DNA of 5,006 bases from Bdellovibrionales bacterium (GTDB lineage: Bacteria; Bdellovibrionota; UBA1018): NCBI GenBank assembly GCA_018968995.1, contig JAGWZD010000182.1, forward strand, positions 1 through 5,006, written 5' to 3'. The position numbers and the translations under genes were made by a program. Below are positions 1 to 5,006 of the stretch, piece after piece (position 1 is the first letter of the stretch; every line of letters begins with the position of its first letter). Below the pieces are notes generated by a model. It did not search any database. It was not told the origin of the DNA and saw only the letters and a program-made list of their open reading frames with translations.

Positions 1-299
1 AGGTAGAGGCACCAATCGCCGGTGCAACGATCTAGAGCGAGATTTGTCTGCTCTGAAAGAATTCGTCCACCGCGGCGCTTTTCGGGGTCATCCAAGGGCC
101 AGTGGCTCTCAAAAATCCGAAGCTTTCCCTGTCCTTCTTCAGTGTCAAACCTCTTCAGACGGTCCAAGGTTGCGTCCTCTCCAATGCCGACGTTGACCTG
201 AACTTCATCGACAAGTGGCAGAATCGAACGGAGCGATTCAAGGTAGGGATAATCAAATTTTTCACCATTTCTGATGATAAAAAACCCAGAGACCTTCAC
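1..299 (-). CDS. GT2-like glycosyltransferase, N-terminal part (cut by left edge)
   Basis: This is an open frame of 99 codons that runs off the left edge, so only the N-terminus is visible. It starts MKVSGFFIIRNGEKFDYPY if the first GTG is read as Met. The opening F-I-I-R-N, then YLESLRSILPLVDEV and GEDATLDRL (about residues 19-48), and later a G-G-R-x-L-x-E-Q-T-N-x-A-L stretch (77-89) followed by GDWCLYL, match the first half of a GT-A fold family 2 type glycosyltransferase. The metal-binding acidic motif would come just after the last visible residue, so catalytic competence cannot be judged. The GTG start is supported by AAGAAGG at 307-313, 7 bases upstream, and by a GTGA overlap with the stop of the GT9 gene; there is no in-frame ATG near the start. 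The likely role is transfer of a sugar to lipopolysaccharide or another surface glycan, inferred from family and neighbour. Acceptor and donor are unknown. Confidence 0.8.
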   Translation of the reverse strand, partial: MKVSGFFIIRNGEKFDYPYLESLRSILPLVDEVQVNVGIGEDATLDRLKRFDTEEGQGKLRIFESHWPLDDPEKRRGGRILSEQTNLALDRCTGDWCLY

Positions 300-1369
300 T
301 TCATGACCTTCTTACAGGAATTATAAACGGACTGCGGAAGGATCTCCTTCATGCACCTGTGCTTTTCCTGAATGCACTCCTGAATCGAGCACCAGGCCGG
401 GTAATGAGGCAGGTTATCGCGACGACAGTTTAGATTTTCGATGTAGAAGTACGGGTGGTTATCTCGTGGATAGACGTGCCACTCCACAGGATCTTCAGGT
501 CCAAATAGCGTCACCGTTGGTAAACCTGAAGCAGCTGCAACATGTTTCACGCCAGAGTCGTTTCCAACAAAAACGGAAGCCTGACTAAATACAGCTGAAA
601 GTAGTCGAATGGAGGGGTCATGAAGGTGAGAAATGCGATCATTATTCTCAATCAGTTTAAAAACCGCAGCTGCTCTTTCGGATTCACTTGGCCCGGTGAT
701 CAACAAAACACTTCCAACCTCATCCCTCCATCGAGTCGCTAGTTCGGCAAAATAATTTTCAGGCCAGCACTTTGTGGGGCGCGTTGCTCCGAGGCCGATA
801 ATCATCACGGGTCGTCTAAGTCCAAGAGATGATATGAGACGAAATCCTTCGTCCATTTCGCTCGGTTTAAGAGAAACAAAAGGACGGTACTTTCCAACAG
901 GAATAGACAAGCCGAGGGCTCGAATCACATCGAGGTCTTTTTCTAAGACAGACTTAATTAAACCACGATCAGGAATATCGACGGTTGAATAACGATTTTT
1001 GTCTTGGGCGGAGTGGAAGTGAATTGATCGAACCTTGGCTCCAGTAGCGAATGCAAGAGTGGCGCTGGAGGGGCTAGCGTGAAAATTGAGGGCTGCATCA
1101 AAATTCTCGTTTCGAAGCTTAAATGCAGCGCGAGCAATCGCACGAGCACGAGCGAATTTGTCCTCGTGTCGGTCAACGGGCCAAATTCGACTGATTGCTG
1201 GGTGATGAATGAGTAGAGGCGCCCATTCAGTAGTCACCGCGACATGAATTTGGGTATCCGGATAACTATTCTTCAGAGCATCTAAGGCTGCGGAGAAGAT
1301 CACGGTTTCTCCGAGGGGTCGGAGCTTAATGGCGAGCAGTTTTTTAGGGCGGGTGAGGAAAGGTCTCAT
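296..1369 (-). CDS. Glycosyltransferase family 9, heptosyltransferase-like (LPS core type)
   Basis: The 357-residue protein has the usual length and layout of ADP-heptose:LPS heptosyltransferases (WaaC/WaaF/RfaF-like, GT-B fold), which act on the cytoplasmic face of the inner membrane. The N-terminal domain opens with LLAIKLRPLGETVIFSAALDAL (residues 11-32), the family's Rossmann-like entry motif. The C-terminal domain has IIGLGATRPTKCWPENYF (190-207) and GNDSGVKHVAAASGLP (269-284), followed by VTLFGPEDPVEWHVY (286-300). By family alignment from memory, K200 and D271 correspond to E. coli WaaC Lys192 and Asp261. The usual early Asp (WaaC Asp13, in LGD) is Glu here (E21). The tail carries several cysteines (C315, C327, C332, C339), common in this family. 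No good Shine-Dalgarno precedes the ATG, which lies 31 bases after a terminator. The gene overlaps the following GT2-like gene by GTGA. The exact sugar is uncertain, so no symbol is given. Confidence 0.9.
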   Translation of the reverse strand: MRPFLTRPKKLLAIKLRPLGETVIFSAALDALKNSYPDTQIHVAVTTEWAPLLIHHPAISRIWPVDRHEDKFARARAIARAAFKLRNENFDAALNFHASPSSATLAFATGAKVRSIHFHSAQDKNRYSTVDIPDRGLIKSVLEKDLDVIRALGLSIPVGKYRPFVSLKPSEMDEGFRLISSLGLRRPVMIIGLGATRPTKCWPENYFAELATRWRDEVGSVLLITGPSESERAAAVFKLIENNDRISHLHDPSIRLLSAVFSQASVFVGNDSGVKHVAAASGLPTVTLFGPEDPVEWHVYPRDNHPYFYIENLNCRRDNLPHYPAWCSIQECIQEKHRCMKEILPQSVYNSCKKVMK

Positions 1370-1377
1370 TTTTTAAC

Positions 1378-1407
1378 ATCATAACGAGGGAGCACCCCTA
1401 AAAACAA
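1378..1407 (-). promoter_or_regulatory. Possible promoter for the GT9 gene, overlapping the terminator tail
   Basis: On the minus strand a TATGAT hexamer (1378-1383, five of six matches to the sigma-70 -10 consensus) is preceded after 18 bases by TTGTTT (1402-1407, three of six matches to -35). The -35 half lies in the T-rich tail of the upstream terminator. Transcription would begin at about 1369-1372, at or within a few bases of the ATG at 1369, giving a leaderless or nearly leaderless mRNA. This would explain the missing Shine-Dalgarno. The -35 is weak, and read-through of the terminator is the main alternative. Confidence 0.35.
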
Positions 1408-1437
1408 ACCCCCGATGGGAATTCCCACCGGGGGTTT
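1400..1437 (-). terminator. Rho-independent terminator after the Ala/Lys-rich gene
   Basis: An inverted repeat at 1406-1437 folds into a 14-bp stem with an AATT loop (arms AAACCCCC and GGGGGTTT outside, TGGG and CCCA inside). Read on the minus strand, the only irregular pair is a G-U wobble; read on the plus strand, it is an A-C mismatch. Directly after the stem the minus strand reads GTTTTT, giving a U-tract continuous with the last three stem bases. Both facts say it works in the minus direction. It lies 25 bases past the stop of the small exported-protein gene. Confidence 0.93.
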
Positions 1438-1462
1438 GAAATAAAACCTGTTTTGACAGGAA

Positions 1463-1678
1463 TTACTGATGGGCGTGAGCAGCTTCAGCTTCAGGAGCCT
1501 TCTCAGCAGCCTTCTTGGCTTTCTTAGCCTTCTTCTTGGTAGCTTTGTGTTCAGCTTTTGGCTGAGCAGGAGCTGCTGCTTCGGTCTTTGGAGCTTCAGC
1601 AGCCTGTGGAGCTGCAGTTTCATTTGCGAATGCCGAGACAGAAGCGAGAGCAACAATAGCAACAATCATCTTTTTCAT
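1463..1678 (-). CDS. Small exported Ala/Lys-rich protein of unknown function
   Basis: The 71-residue product starts MKKMIVAIVALASVSAFA, a clear Sec signal peptide: two lysines, a hydrophobic core and an A-F-A cleavage site, with predicted cut after residue 18. The mature part, about 53 residues, contains 20 Ala and 11 Lys, with Glu, Pro, Gln and three His and no aromatic residue or Cys. Residues 45-60 form a basic KATKKKAKKAKK-type block like the tails of histone H1-like proteins, and the end is AHAHQ. The bias suggests a disordered or helical, charged periplasmic or secreted peptide. Binding to nucleic acid, LPS or peptidoglycan is guesswork. Expression looks deliberate: AAGGAG lies 11 bases before the ATG (1690-1695) and a strong terminator follows, so it is probably its own monocistronic unit. 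I do not recognise a named family. The signal peptide makes a real gene very likely and argues against a cytoplasmic nucleoid protein. Confidence 0.85.
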   Translation of the reverse strand: MKKMIVAIVALASVSAFANETAAPQAAEAPKTEAAAPAQPKAEHKATKKKAKKAKKAAEKAPEAEAAHAHQ

Positions 1679-1802
1679 AGTGAGTAGTTCTCCTTATACT
1701 GATCATTTAAAGGCACATCGTCGGTTGGCGCAAAAAGTCCTCGAAAAATAGCGTCGATCAGGATCGAAATGAAACACTGGTGAATAATGCAACACTGACC
1801 CG
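1679..1802 (-). other. Intergenic region: leader of the small exported-protein gene
   Basis: These 124 bases separate the end of the pyr operon from the small exported-protein gene and should hold the operon's 3' end and the next promoter. Visible items are the AAGGAG ribosome binding site (1690-1695) and a short direct repeat (1768-1797). There are two tiny inverted repeats: CTGA/TCAG at the pyr operon stop, and CGAT/ATCG near 1755-1766 with a T-run a few bases later. Neither inverted repeat is long enough to call a terminator. TTGCGC, an 18-base gap and TAAATG is the best sigma-70-like arrangement I see, and it is poor. No promoter is called. Confidence 0.5.
1768..1797. repeat. Two-copy direct repeat, 12 bases at 18-base spacing
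   Basis: AATGAAACACTG (1768-1779) and AATGCAACACTG (1786-1797) match at 11 of 12 positions, with starts 18 bases apart. They lie just past the stop of the 214-residue gene, upstream of the small exported-protein gene. The spacing is near two helical turns, so a regulator binding site is conceivable, but a chance or slippage origin is equally possible. Confidence 0.4.
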
Positions 1803-2447
1803 TCAGAATTTTGAATCGAGCGAGTAGATGTGTCGAATGTCGATGTGTTGAAATCGCAAGTGTTTTAGTTTCATCCCCGCAAGCTGCAGTACCAGCTTGG
1901 TTTGACGGCTGCGGTCTTGGTTTCTCACTTTATGAATTTCTCTTTCGATAAAAGAGCTCATTTCGACGGGATGGAAACAAAATCCACGCGAAAATTCGTA
2001 GCTACCTCGAAAAGGGATGAGTCGGGCCTCAAAGATATCGCCTCGCGTCAAGCCACGATTCATGTCGGCGTCGTTGACCGTGTAGGTCTTACGAGAAAAC
2101 AGATCCAAAATGATCAAACCCTTTCCGATCCAAGCCACTCGCTTTAATCGGAAGATGGAGTGAATCGTGCGACAAAAATCGCCATAAATCGAAAGTTCTT
2201 CGTTCGAAAGTTTATCTTTGTTCAGGCGGAAAAAGTATTTGATCGGAGGAAGGTCAACCCCAGGAAGATTTCTTTCAAAAAGATACCAGTCCATGAAGAT
2301 ACACATGCGCTGCTCAAATTCAGCGTCGTCCTCATAAACAATTCCAGCTTTATCGAAGAACTCCTGCTTTGCCCGGTAAACCTCTGGGTAGTACTCACCA
2401 GTGGTGAATTCCTCGATGATTGGGTCTAAGTATTTTTGATACATCAT
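1803..2447 (-). CDS. Uncharacterised 214-residue protein, last gene of the pyr operon
   Basis: I cannot assign a function. The protein is soluble-looking, with no signal peptide or membrane segment. The N-terminal half is acidic and aromatic (about residues 1-60: YLDPIIEEF, GEYYPEVYRAKQEFFDKAG, then FMDWYLFERNLPG). The middle (86-104) reads as helix. Residues 105-158 look like a small beta-rich domain: WIGKGLIILDLFSRKTYTV, then GDIFEARLIPFRGSYEFSRGFCFHP. The C-terminus (180-202) is basic. The W-Y-L-F-(D/E)-R motif followed by a 'ligand/strand' module reminds me of uncharacterised proteins of myxobacteria and relatives, from memory only. The start is the first of two adjacent ATG codons and overlaps the carA stop as ATGA. 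No close Shine-Dalgarno is seen, so translation probably depends on coupling to carA. Operon position suggests a link to pyrimidine synthesis or simply to growth-related expression. Confidence 0.85.
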   Translation of the reverse strand: MMYQKYLDPIIEEFTTGEYYPEVYRAKQEFFDKAGIVYEDDAEFEQRMCIFMDWYLFERNLPGVDLPPIKYFFRLNKDKLSNEELSIYGDFCRTIHSIFRLKRVAWIGKGLIILDLFSRKTYTVNDADMNRGLTRGDIFEARLIPFRGSYEFSRGFCFHPVEMSSFIEREIHKVRNQDRSRQTKLVLQLAGMKLKHLRFQHIDIRHIYSLDSKF

Positions 2448-3598
2448 GTGATTGAGTTTTTATTCAACCTTTTCTTGTGCCCTAAAATTTTCGCAATGAA
2501 TCTGTCGAAGAGTTCCTCAGAGTCATGTGGACCGGGGCACGCCTCAGGATGGTATTGCACTGAAAAGGCTGGGGCAAGACCATCCCCAGGAATCCATTCA
2601 ATACCCTCTACAGTTTTGTCGTTCAGGTGCCTGTGTGTGATCCGCACGTTTGCGGATAAACTCATGGGGTCAACTGCATATCCATGGTTGTGGGAACTAA
2701 TTTCTACGCGTCCGGTAGTTTCGTCAAATACGGGCTGGTTGGACCCTCGGTGTCCAAATTTTAGTTTATAGGTTCGCCCTTCAAGAGCTTGGCAAAGGAT
2801 TTGATGTCCCATGCAGACGCCAAAGATAGGCAGTTTTCCGAGAAGAGCTTTCACAGCGGTTATTGCTGGAAGTGCAACGGACGGGTCGCCTGGCCCATTC
2901 GACAGAAATAATCCATCCGGCGCTTCTCTGTTGTCGTTCAGAATCTCATCGATGCTTGAGTAAGCAGGCAGGACACGGACGTTGCAGCCTCGTCGCTCTA
3001 AGTTCGTGACCAGGCCTTTTTTGATCCCAAAGTCGAGAGCTGTCACGCGTAGAGCATGTGCTTGATCAGGGCCAGATTGATAGGGCTTCTCCGTTGTAAC
3101 CTCTCTGATGAGGTCTCGACCCTCAAAGGGCGGCAGAGCTTTAAAAGCGTCCCTGACGATATCCATTTGATCTAATGAACAGATTAATCCTCTGGTTGCT
3201 CCCTTTGATCGCAAGTGCAGAGTTAAGGCGCGAGTATCGACTCCGGTAAGCAACGGTATCCCTTGTTTTTGAAGATAGGATTCTAAGTTCTCTTTCTTTC
3301 TCCAATGAAAGACATCATCAGAGAGCTCAAGAATCACCAAACCACTACACCATGAGCGGTGACTCTCAGAGTCTTCAAAGTTAATTCCGGTGTTTCCAAT
3401 TTGTGGCTGAGTCATGCAGATGATCTGACCAAAATAAGATGGATCCGTCAGAATCTCCTGGTAGCCCGTCATTCCTGTATTAAAAACAACTTCGCCATAT
3501 CCGCGATCTTGATTCCAATTGATCTCGCCACCAGAGAGATGGCCGCGAAATCGAGTTCCATCTTCTAGAACCAAGAAAGCCTCTTTTTTTAAGCTCAT
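2444..3598 (-). CDS. carA: Carbamoyl-phosphate synthetase small (glutaminase) subunit
   Basis: CarA hydrolyses glutamine and channels ammonia to CarB for carbamoyl phosphate synthesis, the first step of pyrimidine and arginine biosynthesis in the cytoplasm. The 384 residues match the usual length. The N-terminal CarA domain is recognised from GEVVFNTGMTGYQEILTDPSY (35-55) and the VDTRALTLHLR region (120-130). The class I glutamine amidotransferase domain follows at about 184-375: SNGPGDP (233-239), nucleophile Cys262 in FGVCMGHQ, and His350/Glu352 in QYHPEACPGPHD complete the triad, so the enzyme should be active. The start ATG overlaps the pyrC stop (ATGA) and has AAAGGA 7 bases upstream (3606-3611). 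The stop overlaps the next gene in the same way. carB is absent from both sides of carA here and must be encoded elsewhere. A short Lys/Asn-rich tail (375-384) follows the domain. Confidence 0.98.
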   Translation of the reverse strand: MSLKKEAFLVLEDGTRFRGHLSGGEINWNQDRGYGEVVFNTGMTGYQEILTDPSYFGQIICMTQPQIGNTGINFEDSESHRSWCSGLVILELSDDVFHWRKKENLESYLQKQGIPLLTGVDTRALTLHLRSKGATRGLICSLDQMDIVRDAFKALPPFEGRDLIREVTTEKPYQSGPDQAHALRVTALDFGIKKGLVTNLERRGCNVRVLPAYSSIDEILNDNREAPDGLFLSNGPGDPSVALPAITAVKALLGKLPIFGVCMGHQILCQALEGRTYKLKFGHRGSNQPVFDETTGRVEISSHNHGYAVDPMSLSANVRITHRHLNDKTVEGIEWIPGDGLAPAFSVQYHPEACPGPHDSEELFDRFIAKILGHKKRLNKNSIT

Positions 3599-4896
3599 TC
3601 GGCCATCCTTTGGTGAAATATTCGGACTCCCGAAACCCAGGTTTCCTCGACCCGTCCACGAGCGGAAAATTCAAAATGACTCTCGGTAAAGGGATCATTA
3701 CAGCTTTTAGACAGATTTTTCTGATTTCTGAGATCCCAAATTTTTCCTGAATCAAGTACACAGAGGTCAGCCTCTCTTCCGAGCGCTAGCGTTCCGTGTG
3801 GGATTCCAAGCATTCTTGCTGGAGAAATAGTCATCGATTCAACCCAGCGCATAAGCGCTAGCTGACCGGCATGAACAAGCGAAAGAGTTAGCGGAATCAC
3901 GGATTGAATACCGATGATTCCGTTTGGTGCTTGCGCAAATGGAGTTGCCTTCTCAAGAGTCGAGTGTGGGGCATGGTCTGTTGCGATCATATCGATCGTT
4001 CCATCAGCCAGCGCACGAATCATCGCTTCAGTGTCTTCCTTGGAGCGAAGAGGAGGCGCCATTTTGCAATAAGTATTATAGCCTAAAGCGCTCGAGTCAG
4101 TCAGTAGCAAGTGGTGAGGGGTCACCTCTGCCGTGATTGGAAGACCCTCGGCTTTTGCTCGACGAATGTGATCGAGAGCTAATTTAGTTGATACATGAGC
4201 GATGTGAACACGGGCTTTAGTCATGCGGCACAAAGCAATCTCTCGAGCGACCATGATCTCTTCGGAAGCGGCAGGGTTTCCATGTAGTCCTTGCGAAAAC
4301 GAATGAGATCCATCATTCATGGCGGTGCATTCACTGAGATGCCAATCTTCGGCGTGTGATATTACTGGAACGTCGAAGGATCGCGCATATTCCATTGCCT
4401 GACGCATGAGTTTTGAGTTCATCACAGGCATGCCGTCGTCACTGATCGCGACGGCGCCCTCGGCGATCATTCCACCAATTTCAGCGAGCTCTTTACCCCC
4501 AAGCCCTCGGGTGATTGCGCCAATCGGAAAAACTCGAGACTTGCCAGACTCCTTTGCCTTATCGCGAATAAATCTTGTGATGGTGGGATGGTCATGGACT
4601 GGCCTGGTGTTGGCCATGCAGGCGACGGCAGAGAATCCTCCAGCGGCTGCAGCTTGAGTGCCGGATTCAATCGTTTCTTTATATTCAAAGCCAGGCTCTC
4701 GAAAGTGCACGTGTGCATCAATGAGTCCGGGAAGAATCCAGAGTCCGCTGCAGTCCTTCTCTGGAATGGCTGGATTTCTTGGAATCACGCCAGGAGGCTC
4801 AATAGCGTGAATTTTTCCAGACTCGATCCAGAGGTCACCGCGTTCCAGATCCATTTTCGTTGAGGCATCCAGAATTCGGGCATTCCTAAAAATCAC
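3595..4896 (-). CDS. pyrC: Dihydroorotase, class I
   Basis: This enzyme reversibly cyclises N-carbamoyl-L-aspartate to L-dihydroorotate, the third step of de novo pyrimidine synthesis. At 433 residues it is the long class I form (Bacillus/Aquifex type), not the roughly 345-residue E. coli form. Metal and active-site residues are all present: H62 and H64 in DAHVHFREPG, D153/D154 in AISDDGMP, H181 in ISHAED, H234 in HIAHVST, and D307 in ATDHAPH. Substrate-side motifs ACMANTRP (92-99) and PPLRS (281-285) are intact. It is therefore a real enzyme, unlike the inactive PyrC' partners of some PyrB enzymes. Class I enzymes can form complexes with aspartate carbamoyltransferase (known in Aquifex), and the adjacent pyrB makes that possible here. 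The start is GTG, sharing GTGA with the pyrB stop, with AAAGGG 6 bases upstream (4903-4908). The stop shares ATGA with carA. Confidence 0.97.
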   Translation of the reverse strand: MIFRNARILDASTKMDLERGDLWIESGKIHAIEPPGVIPRNPAIPEKDCSGLWILPGLIDAHVHFREPGFEYKETIESGTQAAAAGGFSAVACMANTRPVHDHPTITRFIRDKAKESGKSRVFPIGAITRGLGGKELAEIGGMIAEGAVAISDDGMPVMNSKLMRQAMEYARSFDVPVISHAEDWHLSECTAMNDGSHSFSQGLHGNPAASEEIMVAREIALCRMTKARVHIAHVSTKLALDHIRRAKAEGLPITAEVTPHHLLLTDSSALGYNTYCKMAPPLRSKEDTEAMIRALADGTIDMIATDHAPHSTLEKATPFAQAPNGIIGIQSVIPLTLSLVHAGQLALMRWVESMTISPARMLGIPHGTLALGREADLCVLDSGKIWDLRNQKNLSKSCNDPFTESHFEFSARGRVEETWVSGVRIFHQRMAE

Positions 4897-5006
4897 AAGT
4901 CACCCTTTATAAATGAACGTTGTAAACACGCCATTCTCACAAAAATACCTGTCTTTACCTGCTCTAGGATTCTTGAGCGGGAATCTTTCATGGCTTCAGT
5001 GCTGAT
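4893..5006 (-). CDS. pyrB: Aspartate carbamoyltransferase catalytic chain, C-terminal end (cut by right edge)
   Basis: Only the last 37 codons and the stop are in the window. The visible sequence includes SRSRILEQVKTGIFVRMACLQRSF, which matches the conserved C-terminal helix of PyrB (pattern S-R-x-x-x-Q-x-x-N/T-G-x-x-V-R-M-A). PyrB joins carbamoyl phosphate to aspartate, the committed pyrimidine step. The gene is immediately upstream of pyrC in the same direction, and its TGA stop overlaps the pyrC GTG start, which supports the call from context. The active site lies beyond the right edge and cannot be checked, and the few visible residues alone could not separate it from a close transcarbamoylase. 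Confidence 0.88.
   Translation of the reverse strand: MSTEAMKDSRSRILEQVKTGIFVRMACLQRSFIKGDL

Noticed and set aside
102..326. Plus-strand frame of 74 codons near the left edge
   Set aside because: It lies opposite the GT2-like gene, whose minus-strand translation shows clear family motifs and a good start.
1366..1665. Minus-strand Leu/Arg-rich frame of 99 codons that runs through the terminator
   Set aside because: It is a shifted reading of the same low-complexity Ala/Lys-coding DNA and translates through the terminator hairpin. It has no plausible protein character.
1469..1687. Plus-strand frame of 72 codons rich in Ser, Leu and Phe, which could pass for a membrane peptide
   Set aside because: It is the complement of the Ala/Lys/Glu-rich exported-protein gene. 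The Ser/Leu/Phe composition is forced by those codons, and the minus-strand gene has the signal peptide, ribosome binding site and terminator.
1750..1805. Inverted repeats CTGA/TCAG and CGAT/ATCG as terminators of the pyr operon
   Set aside because: The stems are only 4-5 bp with tiny loops. The first has no T-tract, and the second has a short T-run only after several unpaired bases, so neither is convincing.
4467..4721. Alternative frame of 84 codons inside pyrC on the same strand
   Set aside because: It is a frame-shifted shadow of conserved dihydroorotase sequence with no recognisable features of its own.
3595..4896. Possibility that the dihydroorotase is an inactive PyrC' partner of PyrB
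   Set aside because: All expected metal ligands (H62, H64, D153, H181, H234, D307) are present, which PyrC'-type proteins lack.

Overview
All seven supported genes in this window are read from the minus strand, so the account runs from the high-coordinate end downwards. The window suggests a Gram-negative bacterium: a GT9 heptosyltransferase-like enzyme and a following GT2-like glycosyltransferase look like lipopolysaccharide or surface-glycan genes. The gene style and the small Ala/Lys-rich exported protein remind me of Bdellovibrio-like bacteria (Bdellovibrionota). That placement is an impression from memory, not a database result.

Region 1 (about 1803-5006) is a tightly packed pyrimidine biosynthesis operon: the 3' end of pyrB (aspartate carbamoyltransferase), pyrC (class I dihydroorotase), carA (small subunit of carbamoyl-phosphate synthetase), then a 214-residue protein I do not recognise. 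Each junction is a stop/start overlap (GTGA, ATGA, ATGA), so the four genes are probably co-transcribed and translationally coupled. CarA feeds carbamoyl phosphate to PyrB, and PyrC closes the ring to dihydroorotate. carB is not next to carA; the unknown gene is there instead. The operon promoter lies beyond the right edge.

Region 2 (about 1400-1802) is a self-contained small transcription unit. It has a 124-base intergenic stretch with a short direct repeat, a strong Shine-Dalgarno, a 71-codon gene for an exported Ala/Lys-rich protein, and a textbook intrinsic terminator with a 14-bp stem and U-tract.

Region 3 (1-1369) starts only 31 bases past that terminator with the GT9 gene, which overlaps by GTGA with a GT2-like gene cut off by the left edge. 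The GT9 gene has no evident Shine-Dalgarno. A -10-like TATGAT lies 8 bases before its ATG, so a leaderless or nearly leaderless transcript from a promoter overlapping the terminator tail is possible.

No RNA genes, mobile elements, CRISPR arrays or long repeats were seen, and no gene-free stretch exceeds 300 bases. The least explained items are the 214-residue protein inside the pyr operon and the small exported Ala/Lys-rich protein.
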